Source of the DNA: CAZNVG01 sp964576475
Lineage (GTDB): Bacteria; Patescibacteriota; Saccharimonadia; Saccharimonadales; CAZNVG01
Length of the DNA stretch: 42,105 nucleotides
NCBI GenBank assembly: GCA_964576475.1
Contig: CAZNVG010000007.1
Location: forward strand, 1 to 42,105
Direction: 5' to 3'
Shown here: piece after piece, positions 1 to 7,187 of the stretch
Layout of the letters: each line of letters begins with the position of its first letter
How positions within the stretch are numbered: position 1 is the stretch's first letter
The notes under the pieces: model-generated
The model's database searches: none
Told to the model about the DNA's origin: nothing
What the model saw: the letters and a program-made list of their open reading frames with translations, nothing else
Position numbers and translations under genes: made by a program

Positions 1-1
1 G

Positions 2-130
2 GATGAGATTCAGTGCTTAAGCGTGGTTGAGAATTATCTAGACACTGATCATTACTATGAAGATAATCATGTTCCTCCTACGGAAGAAATCGTCGCGAAG
101 ATTGACCAAATTATAAAAAACTGGCAGTAA
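2..130 (+). CDS. C-terminal end of an unidentified protein (5' truncated)
   Basis: An open frame runs in from the left window edge and ends at TAA 128-130, giving the last 42 residues of a protein. The tail is acidic and rich in Tyr, Asp and His, and ends ...IDQIIKNWQ. I do not recognise the family and there is too little sequence to assign a function. It reads the same way as the winged-helix gene 64 bp downstream, which appears to have its own promoter. It is called coding because the frame is open throughout and its stop is followed directly by promoter-like sequence. Confidence 0.55.
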   Translation, partial: DEIQCLSVVENYLDTDHYYEDNHVPPTEEIVAKIDQIIKNWQ

Positions 131-135
131 TTGGC

Positions 136-165
136 TTGCTCTGAGAACCCATCATCGAGTATAAT
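136..165 (+). promoter_or_regulatory. Promoter for the winged-helix gene
   Basis: There is a perfect -10 box TATAAT at 160-165 and a weak -35 TTGCTC at 136-141, with an 18 bp spacer. The predicted start near 172 leaves a short leader with a strong Shine-Dalgarno AAGAGGAGGG just before the ATG at 195. Confidence 0.55.
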
Positions 166-179
166 GTTGTACGAACAAC
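166..179. promoter_or_regulatory. Inverted repeat at the transcription start, possible operator
   Basis: The arms GTTGT (166-170) and ACAAC (175-179) flank ACGA. The dyad starts directly after the -10 box, where a repressor would block initiation. The gene downstream encodes a small winged-helix DNA-binding protein, so autoregulation is a reasonable inference, but five-base arms are weak evidence. Confidence 0.35.
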
Positions 180-194
180 AATGAAGAGGAGGGT

Positions 195-479
195 ATGTTA
201 GACGTCTTTATCACATCCAGAGTGCGGCGCAAGATCATCGTCGTTTATGCAAAATATCCTGATTTCAAAACTCATGTTAGAGGACTTGCAAAACTTATAA
301 AAGAAGACGCTGGTAACATTCAGCGTGAATTAAAACGCCTCGAGAAGGCTGGATTTTTAACGGCCGAGAAACAAGGTAATACGCGTATTTATTCAACTAA
401 CAAAAGCTACCCAATCTTTAAGGAGTTACAAAGCATTGTCCTGAAGTCGCAGCGCTTAACGCAGCGGCGAGTAAATTGA
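195..479 (+). CDS. Small winged helix-turn-helix DNA-binding protein (ArsR/MarR-like fold)
   Basis: This 94-residue protein is essentially one winged-helix domain. The segment around residues 30-60 (VRGLAKLIKEDAGNIQREL, then KRLEKAGFL) matches the recognition-helix layout of small DNA-binding regulators, and KQGNTRIYSTN forms the wing. It has no cysteine cluster or other obvious metal or ligand site, so the signal it senses is unknown. The ATG at 195 follows a strong Shine-Dalgarno. recJ starts 28 bp after its stop and may be co-transcribed. Similar domains also occur as the DNA-binding half of nucleotidyltransferase toxin-antitoxin-like proteins, but none is visible here. The fold is fairly sure; the regulatory role is inferred. 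Confidence 0.7.
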   Translation: MLDVFITSRVRRKIIVVYAKYPDFKTHVRGLAKLIKEDAGNIQRELKRLEKAGFLTAEKQGNTRIYSTNKSYPIFKELQSIVLKSQRLTQRRVN

Positions 480-507
480 CTTTCTCACAACATATTAGGA
501 CGCGATA

Positions 508-2148
508 ATGACACCACAGCAGATATTCGATAAGCTTGTTGAAGCACGACGCGGTGACATGTCCGCGGAACACTTTCTTCAGCCTGATTATGTCAGAGAT
601 TTACATGATCCCTGGTTGCTACCAGATATGGAGTCTGCTGTTTGCCGACTGATAGAGGCTAAAGAAAAAGATCAGATAGTTGTTATATATGGTGATTATG
701 ACATTGACGGATTGACAGCTACAACCCTCATGCTTGAAGCGTGTGAGGCTTGGGGGATACGTGCAGAATCCTACATCCCAAGTCGATTTACAGAGGGATA
801 TGGCTTAAATACTGGTGCAGTTGAGTCGATTGCTAAGAAGGGCGCTGAGCTAATTATTACCGTTGATTGTGGCAGTCTTTCGGTGCAAGAAGTGATAACA
901 GCAAAGCAGTTAGGTGTTGATGTCATAATCACTGACCATCACACTATAGGAGACGTGCTCCCGAATGCAGTTGCTGTCGTGAATCCTAAACGAAAAGACC
1001 ATACATACCCAAATCGGGAACTTGCGGGAGTTGGGGTGGCATTTAAGTTCGTCTGTGCGGCCCAGCAAAGGATTGAAGGGCTTACTAAGGGCGCTGAAAA
1101 ATGGCTGCTAGACCTGGTAGCGCTTGGAACAGTGTGTGATTTGGTGCCACTTACAGGTGAGAATAGGGTGCTGGTGCACTGGGGGTTGGTCGTGGCTAGG
1201 CATAATCGCAGATTAGGACTCAGTCGACTATATGAGATATCAGGATGCAGCCCACAAGATCTTAGGGCTGAGGACTTTGGCTTTAGGGTGGGACCAAGAC
1301 TAAATGCTGCAGGCAGGATGGAGTCAGCGCTCGCGAGTCTGGAGCTATTGCGAACAAAGGATTCAGTTCAGGCTCAGCAGATTGCCGAACAACTGGAGCA
1401 ATTTAATACGGCCAGAAAGAATGAACAAGAAGAAATAACCAAATCAGTGCTGGAGCAGGCCGCTCACGACGAGAGCAACATAATTGTCCTCGCTGACGCG
1501 GAGTGGTCACATGGTATTGTCGGCATCGTAGCTGCTAAGGTTATGCGTCAGGTCAAGAAACCAACGTTGATCATGCAGATCATTGGAGATCGGGCCAAGG
1601 GCTCCGCGAGGGGATTTGGTTCATTTGATTGGTCAAAGGCATTGCAGCACTGTGGTCGTTTTCTGGAGAGTGGCGGGGGGCATCAATATGCGGCGGGCTG
1701 CAGCCTGTTGACGGCGGACCTACCAAGCTTTAGGAAAGAGCTGAATAGTTACTATGGGTCACTGCAAATAGGTGATCAATCAGACGCCCTTACGCCAAGC
1801 GTGGATATAGATATAGAAAGTCCCGAAATACTTGATCTAGAAATGGCAACTCTCCTAGATGCCCTCGAGCCTTATGGGCAAAGTAATCCGTCGCCGCTAT
1901 TCAGGATATCGGCGCAAGAAGTGACTGTCGTTCGTTTTATGGGTGCTGGCGAAAAGCATTGCAGGGTATTACTTAAATCTGCTAATGGATCCCTGATTGA
2001 GTCGGTGCACTTTGGGCGAGCGAGGGAGCTCAAAGATTTTATCGAAAATTCACCCCGTGTTGATTGCTTTGTGAGTTTAGAAAAGAACCACTTTAGGGGC
2101 GATACGACGGCACAATTGCAACTTGTGCATTGGGAGTCCGCTAGTTAG
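508..2148 (+). CDS. recJ: Single-stranded-DNA-specific 5'-3' exonuclease RecJ
   Basis: RecJ degrades single-stranded DNA 5' to 3' in recombinational repair and mismatch repair. The 546 residues show the DHH phosphoesterase core: GDYDIDG at 62-68 (motif I aspartates), VDCG around 119-122, and the TDHH signature at 142-145. A DHHA1 domain follows, with SHGIVGIVAAKV and the glycine-rich RGFGSFDW and ESGGGHQYAAGC segments, and then a C-terminal OB-like domain. The length is typical of the compact RecJ core. The ATG at 508 lies about 8 nt after TAGGA. It follows the winged-helix gene closely and precedes rpsU, which has its own promoter. Confidence 0.95.
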   Translation: MTPQQIFDKLVEARRGDMSAEHFLQPDYVRDLHDPWLLPDMESAVCRLIEAKEKDQIVVIYGDYDIDGLTATTLMLEACEAWGIRAESYIPSRFTEGYGLNTGAVESIAKKGAELIITVDCGSLSVQEVITAKQLGVDVIITDHHTIGDVLPNAVAVVNPKRKDHTYPNRELAGVGVAFKFVCAAQQRIEGLTKGAEKWLLDLVALGTVCDLVPLTGENRVLVHWGLVVARHNRRLGLSRLYEISGCSPQDLRAEDFGFRVGPRLNAAGRMESALASLELLRTKDSVQAQQIAEQLEQFNTARKNEQEEITKSVLEQAAHDESNIIVLADAEWSHGIVGIVAAKVMRQVKKPTLIMQIIGDRAKGSARGFGSFDWSKALQHCGRFLESGGGHQYAAGCSLLTADLPSFRKELNSYYGSLQIGDQSDALTPSVDIDIESPEILDLEMATLLDALEPYGQSNPSPLFRISAQEVTVVRFMGAGEKHCRVLLKSANGSLIESVHFGRARELKDFIENSPRVDCFVSLEKNHFRGDTTAQLQLVHWESAS

Positions 2149-2162
2149 TGTCGTTTAGGTAC

Positions 2163-2191
2163 TTGCAAAAGAGTCGCCATCACTGTACAAT
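2163..2191 (+). promoter_or_regulatory. rpsU promoter, near-leaderless
   Basis: The -35 TTGCAA (2163-2168) and -10 TACAAT (2186-2191) are 17 bp apart. The rpsU ATG is only 11 nt after the -10 box, so the mRNA would carry about 4-5 nt before the start codon. No Shine-Dalgarno is visible. Confidence 0.65.
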
Positions 2192-2202
2192 TAACCCCTG
2201 TA

Positions 2203-2418
2203 ATGATTCAAGTAACTAGAAAAGATTCCAAAGAATCCCTCGAAAACCTTCTTCGACGCTTCAACCGCAAGGTTCAGCAGTCGGGAGTTATTGTTGTTGC
2301 AAAGCAGAATCAGTATTTTGAGAAACCTCTGAGCAAACGTGAGCGTCGTGAGCGAGCTATCCAACGTCGTGAGCGCAAGAGTATCAAATTACAAAAAATT
2401 CGCCTTGGACAAAAATAG
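2203..2418 (+). CDS. rpsU: 30S ribosomal protein bS21
   Basis: bS21 is a small basic protein of the 30S platform near the anti-Shine-Dalgarno end of 16S rRNA, and is needed for initiation on many mRNAs. The 71-residue product has the family pattern: an N-terminal VTRKDSKESLENLLRRFNRKV helix, a middle YFEKPLSKRERR segment, and a very basic RR/RK-rich tail. The length is normal. The ATG at 2203 has no Shine-Dalgarno and lies just after a good promoter. The adk frame opens within or just after its 3' end, which suggests a shared transcript rpsU-adk-map. Confidence 0.93.
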   Translation: MIQVTRKDSKESLENLLRRFNRKVQQSGVIVVAKQNQYFEKPLSKRERRERAIQRRERKSIKLQKIRLGQK

Positions 2419-2455
2419 TTTCGACCACCAACAAGTCAATCCAGACCCTGATGGA

Positions 2456-2986
2456 ATGATTATTGTTTTGGGTAGTCCAGGTTCAGGTAAAAGTGTACAG
2501 TCGCAGCGTCTAGCGGAGTCTTTGGGGTATACATGGGTTTCAACCGGAGTACTACTTAGAGCGCAGACTAACGAATCTGTTAAGCAAAAACTGAACGAAG
2601 GTTCATTGATTGACGATAATGTGGTCATAGGGGTTTTAAGTGAGGCTATACTTTCCTATAAGACGCCACAGCACGTAATTCTTGATGGATTCCCCCGTAC
2701 TATTGCTCAAGCAGATTGGCTAGTAGATTGGACGCGATCCCATAAGCTGCCTATAGCTTTGATCGTTCATCTCAAGGTTAGCGAATCGATCGCGGTCGCA
2801 CGACTGGGTCGACGTAAACGTGAAGATGATACCCCTGATGCGATTCATGCGCGACTAGAGGAATATAATGATGTCGTTATTCCAATAATTGAACGATTTA
2901 AGAACGGCGGAATACGAGTTATAGAGCTGTCTGCGGATAGTTCTATTGACGGTGTACACGAGCAAATAATGAGTACGTTAGGTTAA
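2456..2986 (+). CDS. adk: Adenylate kinase, short form
   Basis: Adenylate kinase interconverts ATP + AMP and 2 ADP in the cytoplasm. The protein opens MIIVLGSPGSGKS, a P-loop, and continues with an NMP-binding segment (STGVLLR) and DGFPRT, the adenylate kinase signature. The LID region is short (LGRRKREDDTPDA), without the zinc-finger insertion of long forms. From ATG 2456 the product is 176 residues. The frame extends upstream over the end of rpsU, and an in-frame TTG at 2405 would add 17 residues; ATG 2456 is chosen because the family begins right at the P-loop strand. map follows after 6 nt. Confidence 0.9.
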   Translation: MIIVLGSPGSGKSVQSQRLAESLGYTWVSTGVLLRAQTNESVKQKLNEGSLIDDNVVIGVLSEAILSYKTPQHVILDGFPRTIAQADWLVDWTRSHKLPIALIVHLKVSESIAVARLGRRKREDDTPDAIHARLEEYNDVVIPIIERFKNGGIRVIELSADSSIDGVHEQIMSTLG

Positions 2987-2992
2987 CCAAGG

Positions 2993-3745
2993 ATGTCTTA
3001 CACTCGCGTAAAAAGTAGCAAAGAACTTATAGCTATGCGACAAAGTGGGAGAATACTGAGTGAGTGCTTAGAAGCTCTATCTGCAATGATAAAGCCAGGC
3101 GTAACAGGTATAGATCTTGATGAAGCTGCGAGACGAATGCTTAAAAACACAAATGCTACACCGGCATTTCTAGGCTATCAAGGGTTTCCGAAGGTACTTT
3201 GTGTCTCAGTTAACGATGCGGTCGTCCATGGTATACCGAATAATATCCCTTTTGAGAATGGCGATGTGGTTAGTATTGATTTTGGTGTTTTGTTTGATGG
3301 AATGATTACTGATGCGGCTCGTTCGGTAATCGCAGGAGAAGGCGAGAAAGATGTAGTTAAGCTCGTATCGCAAACGTCACGCTCACTTTCTGCTGGGATT
3401 GAGCAATTACGAAATGGAGTGAGAGTTGGTGATATCGCATGCGCTATCGAAAAAGTGCTGACGACTGCAGGGCTCGGGATTGTTAGGGATCTAGTGGGCC
3501 ACGGAGTTGGGCACGAGCTTCATGAGGATCCTAATATACCAAATTACGGCCATGCAGGAACTGGGCCAGCTTTGAAATCTGGTATGACGATTGCGATTGA
3601 ACCTATGGCGACCCTTGGAAGTGACGCAGTGTTTGTCGATGATGATGGTTGGACGATTCGGACGCAAGATGGAGTGAAAGCGGCTCATTTTGAGGACACA
3701 ATACTCATAACTGACAGCGGTTTTGAGGTTCTGACAAATTTATAA
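2993..3745 (+). CDS. map: Methionine aminopeptidase, type I
   Basis: MAP removes the initiator methionine from nascent proteins. The 250-residue protein has the pita-bread fold signatures and the complete metal site: Asp96 and Asp107 (SIDFG and ITDAARS), His170 (GHGVGHELHED, with substrate-side His177), Glu203 (IEPMA) and Glu234 (HFEDT). His79 (VVHGIPN) is also present. It lacks an N-terminal zinc-finger extension, so it is the bacterial type I class. It starts 6 nt after adk with AAGG next to the ATG and is probably in the rpsU-adk-map operon. The adk-map pair is a common bacterial arrangement. Confidence 0.95.
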   Translation: MSYTRVKSSKELIAMRQSGRILSECLEALSAMIKPGVTGIDLDEAARRMLKNTNATPAFLGYQGFPKVLCVSVNDAVVHGIPNNIPFENGDVVSIDFGVLFDGMITDAARSVIAGEGEKDVVKLVSQTSRSLSAGIEQLRNGVRVGDIACAIEKVLTTAGLGIVRDLVGHGVGHELHEDPNIPNYGHAGTGPALKSGMTIAIEPMATLGSDAVFVDDDGWTIRTQDGVKAAHFEDTILITDSGFEVLTNL

Positions 3746-3759
3746 ACTAGTTTACCCCT

Positions 3760-3788
3760 TGCTCTTGAAAAAATATAAGCGGTATACT
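3760..3788 (+). promoter_or_regulatory. ftsA-leader promoter
   Basis: TTGCTC (3760-3765) and TATACT (3783-3788) are separated by 17 bp. The first ATG downstream is at 3796, 7 nt after the -10 box, exactly where transcription should begin. Confidence 0.6.
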
Positions 3789-3795
3789 TAAGGTC

Positions 3796-3870
3796 ATGCA
3801 TAAGGCATATCCTTACTTATTTTTACATGTCTCAGAAATCTCCAGCCAATTCGGCAAGGATAGGGCTTAA
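3796..3870 (+). CDS. Predicted 24-residue leader peptide upstream of ftsA
   Basis: A short ORF starts with ATG 7 nt after the -10 box, so it would be read from a leaderless mRNA. It ends at TAA 3868-3870, whose last A is the first base of the ftsA ATG (TAATG). The predicted peptide starts MHKAYPYLFLHVSE and ends KDRA, and resembles nothing I know. The junction is typical of translational coupling, and the ftsA ribosome-binding site AAGGA (3856-3860) lies inside the ORF. Its function, if any, is probably regulatory. Expression is inferred from position only. Confidence 0.45.
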   Translation: MHKAYPYLFLHVSEISSQFGKDRA

Positions 3871-5114
3871 TGACTCCAAAGAATTCACCGCACTTTGTAG
3901 GAATAGATATCGGTACGAGTGCTGTTCGCTGCGTTGTCGGTAAGCTGGATAACGATGATAGCGTAGTACCTACCATAATAGGAGCTAGTAGCGTTCCGAA
4001 TCGAGGAATGCGTAAAGGCGTGGTCATACATACTGATGAGGTTGCGCAGGCGGTTGCTCAGGCGGTAGATGACGCCGAGAGAACATCAGGTATTCAAATT
4101 AGAACGGCTAGCGTGGGAGTTAATGGAGCGCATCTAATTGGAGTGAATTCGAAGGGTGTAGTTGCAATCAGCAGTGCTACTCGAGAAATATCGATAGAGG
4201 ATAGAATGAGAGCAGAAGAAGCAGCAACTGTGGTCCAGCTGCCAGCAAACCGCGAGATACTGCAGGTGTTTGCTAGAAATTATCACGTTGATGGACAGGA
4301 GAACATCAAGGATCCTGTTGGAATGCGAGGGGTACGTCTTGAAGTAGATACTCATATCGTGACTGCAGCGTCACCAGCGCTAAGGATTTTGGGTCAGGTT
4401 TTTGAAAAGGCACACATCCATACTAATAGTGAAGTTGTGGCAGGATACGCCGCTGCAGAAGCTGTATTAACTCGTGATCAGAAAGAATCAGGTACCGTAC
4501 TAGTAGATATTGGAGCTGGCACTACAAGCGTTGTTGTGTTTGAAGAGGCAGAGGTGCAACATATTGCCGTTATACCTATGGGCGGAGTTCATATTACGAA
4601 TGACCTTGCAATAGGACTAAAAACGGATATCCCAGTAGCAGAATTAGTGAAAAAAGAGTTTGCTTCGGCCCTAGAGGACAGGCGGGCTTCCAGGGATGTT
4701 TCGGTGACTGTATCTGATGAAGAAAAGCTGCAATTTGACAGACAGGCAATAGATCATATTGTACAAGCAAGGCTTGATGAAATTTTTGAGTATGTAGACA
4801 AAGAGTTGCGCAAGATCCAAAGATCTCGGAAATTACCTGGCGGAATAGTACTAACGGGTGGTAGCTCACAAATTAAACACATTGCGGACCTAGCGAAAGA
4901 CCGATTAGAACTTCCTGCAAGAACTGCAATTCCAACTGGATTTGGCGGCGTAATAGATACAGCTAATAACCCATCGTTCGCAGCTGCCGTGGGACTTATG
5001 TTGCTAGATATGAATACTGGACATCCGGGTAGCCGTACTCCTCAGATAGGTAGAGCATTTACTTTGAGTACAAATATTGTTCAGTCATTCATGGGGCGAT
5101 TTAAGAAAAACTGA
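3870..5114 (+). CDS. ftsA: Cell division protein FtsA
   Basis: FtsA is an actin-like ATPase that tethers FtsZ to the membrane and organises the divisome. The 414-residue protein has the actin-family phosphate-1 motif (VGIDIGTSAVR, near residues 11-21), the SHS2/1C domain after it, phosphate-2 (LVDIGAGTTSV), and the adenosine motif (LTGGSS). The C-terminus (NIVQSFMGRFKKN) is an amphipathic basic helix of the kind used as membrane anchor. The start ATG overlaps the stop of a leader ORF, with AAGGA 9 nt upstream. ftsZ follows but has its own promoter. Confidence 0.95.
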   Translation: MTPKNSPHFVGIDIGTSAVRCVVGKLDNDDSVVPTIIGASSVPNRGMRKGVVIHTDEVAQAVAQAVDDAERTSGIQIRTASVGVNGAHLIGVNSKGVVAISSATREISIEDRMRAEEAATVVQLPANREILQVFARNYHVDGQENIKDPVGMRGVRLEVDTHIVTAASPALRILGQVFEKAHIHTNSEVVAGYAAAEAVLTRDQKESGTVLVDIGAGTTSVVVFEEAEVQHIAVIPMGGVHITNDLAIGLKTDIPVAELVKKEFASALEDRRASRDVSVTVSDEEKLQFDRQAIDHIVQARLDEIFEYVDKELRKIQRSRKLPGGIVLTGGSSQIKHIADLAKDRLELPARTAIPTGFGGVIDTANNPSFAAAVGLMLLDMNTGHPGSRTPQIGRAFTLSTNIVQSFMGRFKKN

Positions 5115-5157
5115 ACGAATAAATAAACGGAGTTCCATAAAACGTACGCATAACGAT

Positions 5158-5186
5158 TTGATTCAGACTGAACACTGAATTATAAT
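5158..5186 (+). promoter_or_regulatory. ftsZ promoter with dyad in the spacer
   Basis: TTGATT (5158-5163) and a perfect TATAAT (5181-5186) have a 17 bp spacer. The spacer holds an inverted repeat, ATTCAG (5161-5166) and CTGAAT (5175-5180), with a nested TTCAG-A-CTGAA. This could be an operator controlling ftsZ; no cognate regulator is known. Confidence 0.6.
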
Positions 5187-5230
5187 GCAACTATTAGTGA
5201 GTAAACTTACGAAGTAGATTGCGAGGGGGC

Positions 5231-6487
5231 ATGCCACAAGTAACACCAGAAATCGAGACGTTCGCCCGTATTAAAGTTATTGGTGTAGGCGGAGCCGGTG
5301 GAGCTGCAGTAAACCGAATGATCGAAGCGGGTATATCTAATGTTGAATTTGTCGCGATCAATACTGACGCCCAAGCATTGCACCACTCAAAAGCTGATAC
5401 AAAGATACATATTGGACGCGATACGACCAGAGGGTTGGGCGCCGGTGCGGATCCAGGCGTGGGACAACAGGCTGCCGAAGAGTCGGCAGAGGAGATTACT
5501 GAAGCGTTAAAGGGTGCCGATATGGTATTCGTAACAATTGGAGCGGGTGGCGGCACTGGTAGTGGTGCGGGTCATGTAGTGGCGAAACTAGCTAAGGAGT
5601 TAGATATTCTGGTAGTCGGCATCGCTACGAAACCATTTGCATTTGAGGGCGAGAAACGACGACACAACGCCGAACTAGCTATCGATAATTTAGGCCGACA
5701 TGTGGATACGCTTATTACAATTCCAAATGATCGTCTATTACAGACGATTGATAGAAGCACGCCTCTATTGGAAGCGTTTAAAGTTGCAGACGATGTTCTG
5801 CGCCAGGGCGTGCAGGGTATTTCCGATTTGATTACCATACACGGCCTTATCAACCTTGACTTTGCGGATGTGAAGTCTGTGATGAGTAGTGCTGGATCGG
5901 CGTTGATGGGCATAGGTCGTGCAAGTGGTGAAAACAGGGCAATCGCTGCTGCACAGCAAGCTATTGAATCGCCGCTACTAGAAGTATCTATAGATGGTGC
6001 ACGGGGCGTGCTGTTTAATGTTACCGGCGGTAACGATATGTCCATGCACGAAATAAATGAAGCTGCAGAGACAATTACTGCTGCGGTTGATCCTGAGGCG
6101 AATATTATATTTGGTGCAACACTTAACGACAAAATAGATGACGAAATCCAGGTCACCGTAATCGCAACAGGATTTGATGCTGCTTACTTTGCGAACCGTG
6201 CAGGTGGTTTTTCTGGGGGCGCTATAACATCGGCAGTCTCTACGAGTGATGATTCAACGGCAACTGATGACGAACCAAAGGAAGTCAAAGAGGCTGACAT
6301 GCGAAAGCTCAATATGGACTTAGAACCAAAGACAGATCAACATGTTTCAGGTGTCGAAAGCCTCAGAGATGAACCTGAACAGGCTACACATATTTGGACA
6401 TATGACGAACATGAGGAAGAATATGAGAAGCCCTCCTTTTTGCGATTTAGGCGCAAGAAGAAAGACTCGGGAGACGAAAAAAAGTAG
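5231..6487 (+). CDS. ftsZ: Cell division GTPase FtsZ
   Basis: FtsZ polymerises into the Z ring that directs septation. The protein has the tubulin-like N-terminus (IGVGGAGGAAVNRM), the tubulin signature GAGGGTGSG at residues 104-112, the T7-loop region (INLDFADVKSVM), a variable acidic linker, and a C-terminal KPSFLRFRRKKK that matches the conserved FtsA-binding peptide plus a basic tail. ATG 5231 is preferred over the in-frame TTG at 5219 because GAGGGGG lies immediately upstream, although the spacing is short. The product is 418 residues. It follows ftsA in the usual order. Confidence 0.96.
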   Translation: MPQVTPEIETFARIKVIGVGGAGGAAVNRMIEAGISNVEFVAINTDAQALHHSKADTKIHIGRDTTRGLGAGADPGVGQQAAEESAEEITEALKGADMVFVTIGAGGGTGSGAGHVVAKLAKELDILVVGIATKPFAFEGEKRRHNAELAIDNLGRHVDTLITIPNDRLLQTIDRSTPLLEAFKVADDVLRQGVQGISDLITIHGLINLDFADVKSVMSSAGSALMGIGRASGENRAIAAAQQAIESPLLEVSIDGARGVLFNVTGGNDMSMHEINEAAETITAAVDPEANIIFGATLNDKIDDEIQVTVIATGFDAAYFANRAGGFSGGAITSAVSTSDDSTATDDEPKEVKEADMRKLNMDLEPKTDQHVSGVESLRDEPEQATHIWTYDEHEEEYEKPSFLRFRRKKKDSGDEKK

Positions 6488-6517
6488 TTGCATGCACGCA
6501 ACCAATAGCGCTATACT
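6488..6517 (+). promoter_or_regulatory. nrdR promoter
   Basis: TTGCAT (6488-6493) and TATACT (6512-6517) are 18 bp apart. The start would be near 6524, just before the palindrome at 6530-6543. Confidence 0.55.
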
Positions 6518-6529
6518 AGCTGCAAGATA

Positions 6530-6543
6530 CACTACATGTAGTG
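6530..6543. promoter_or_regulatory. Perfect palindrome, candidate NrdR box
   Basis: CACTACATGTAGTG is a perfect 14-bp palindrome. With its flanks it reads ACACTACATGTAGTGA, close to the published NrdR-box pattern (ACACTATATATAGTGT-like). It lies a few bases downstream of the predicted nrdR transcription start, so NrdR would block its own transcription. NrdR boxes usually come in pairs; a weaker GCTA-TAC-TAGC dyad covers the -10 region, centred near 6515. Confidence 0.55.
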
Positions 6544-6580
6544 ATCGCACATTGGAGTCACGACGGGAGGTAGACGAAAC

Positions 6581-7048
6581 GTGAAGTGTCCTCAGTGCCA
6601 AAAAACAGAGACTAAAGTAAACGAATCACGCTATGTGTCAGACGGAGAAGCAATTCGTCGTCGCAGAGAGTGCTTAGATTGCCATAATCGTTTTACAACA
6701 TATGAACGACTCGAGCGCCCACAGCTTACGGTGATCAAAAAAGACGGTACCCGACAAGCTTTTAACAGAGATAAGCTAATGGGTGGCTTGTTGAGCGCCT
6801 GTGAAAAAACGCCGGTTACGCACATAGATCTCGAAAAACTCATATCGCAGGTCGAGAATGAGCTATATGAGCGAGGAGATCCAGAAGTACAGTCGACTGA
6901 AATCGGCGAGATAGTGATGGAAAAACTCGCATCGCTGAATGAGGTAGCATACGTACGTTTCGCTAGTGTTTATCGTCGCTTCAAAGATATTGCGAGTTTT
7001 GAGAAAGAGCTCAACCGCATGCGAAGCACGCATAACCACGAAGGCTGA
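6581..7048 (+). CDS. nrdR: Transcriptional repressor NrdR
   Basis: NrdR senses ATP/dATP and represses ribonucleotide reductase genes. The 155-residue protein has an N-terminal zinc ribbon (Cys3, Cys6, Cys31, Cys34), followed by RRRRECLDCHNRFTTYER and an ATP-cone domain starting at VIKKDGTRQAFNRDKL. The length is typical. The start is GTG 6581 with GGGAGG upstream. The gene lies directly before nrdJ, its expected target, and a palindrome resembling an NrdR box precedes it, so negative autoregulation of nrdR-nrdJ is likely. Confidence 0.95.
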   Translation: MKCPQCQKTETKVNESRYVSDGEAIRRRRECLDCHNRFTTYERLERPQLTVIKKDGTRQAFNRDKLMGGLLSACEKTPVTHIDLEKLISQVENELYERGDPEVQSTEIGEIVMEKLASLNEVAYVRFASVYRRFKDIASFEKELNRMRSTHNHEG

Positions 7049-7179
7049 TGAGATGATGGCCGCTGCTGCCTAGGAATCAAGGGTGATTCACGGGCAGGGG
7101 TGGCCAGCCAGATGCCACAGCATGAGACTAACCGTGGTGGCGGATATAAAAACTAAAATTACTTACAATTAAGAGGGGG
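7049..7179 (+). ncRNA. Structured leader RNA of nrdJ (possible cis-regulatory RNA)
   Basis: The 139 nt between nrdR and nrdJ fold into two strong local structures. Hairpin 1 (7058-7105) has three stacked stems: GGCC/GGCC (7058-7061 with 7102-7105), CTGCC/GGCAG (7066-7070 with 7093-7097), and GAATCA/TGATTC (7074-7079 with 7084-7089) closed by AGGG. Hairpin 2 pairs GCCAC (7114-7118) with GTGGC (7137-7141). An A/T-rich stretch and a strong ribosome-binding site AGAGGGGG (7172-7179) follow. There is no terminator, so control would act on translation or RNA stability. A conserved nrdJ RNA motif upstream of class II reductases has been described from metagenomes; I cannot align to it here, so identity is unproven. 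Confidence 0.55.
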
Positions 7180-7187
7180 TATTCAAA

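Noticed and set aside
5572..6156. Long minus-strand open frame (194 codons) opposite ftsZ
   Set aside because: It is the antisense shadow of ftsZ: no ribosome-binding site and low-complexity Ser/Ala-rich translation typical of reversed coding frames.
7043..7052. CTGATGAG-like sequence resembling a hammerhead ribozyme core at the end of nrdR
   Set aside because: The matching GAAA segment and the flanking helices are absent; most of it is nrdR coding sequence.
7049..7187. Classical cobalamin riboswitch upstream of nrdJ
   Set aside because: The B12-box consensus and the conserved core around it were not found; the hairpins have a different arrangement.
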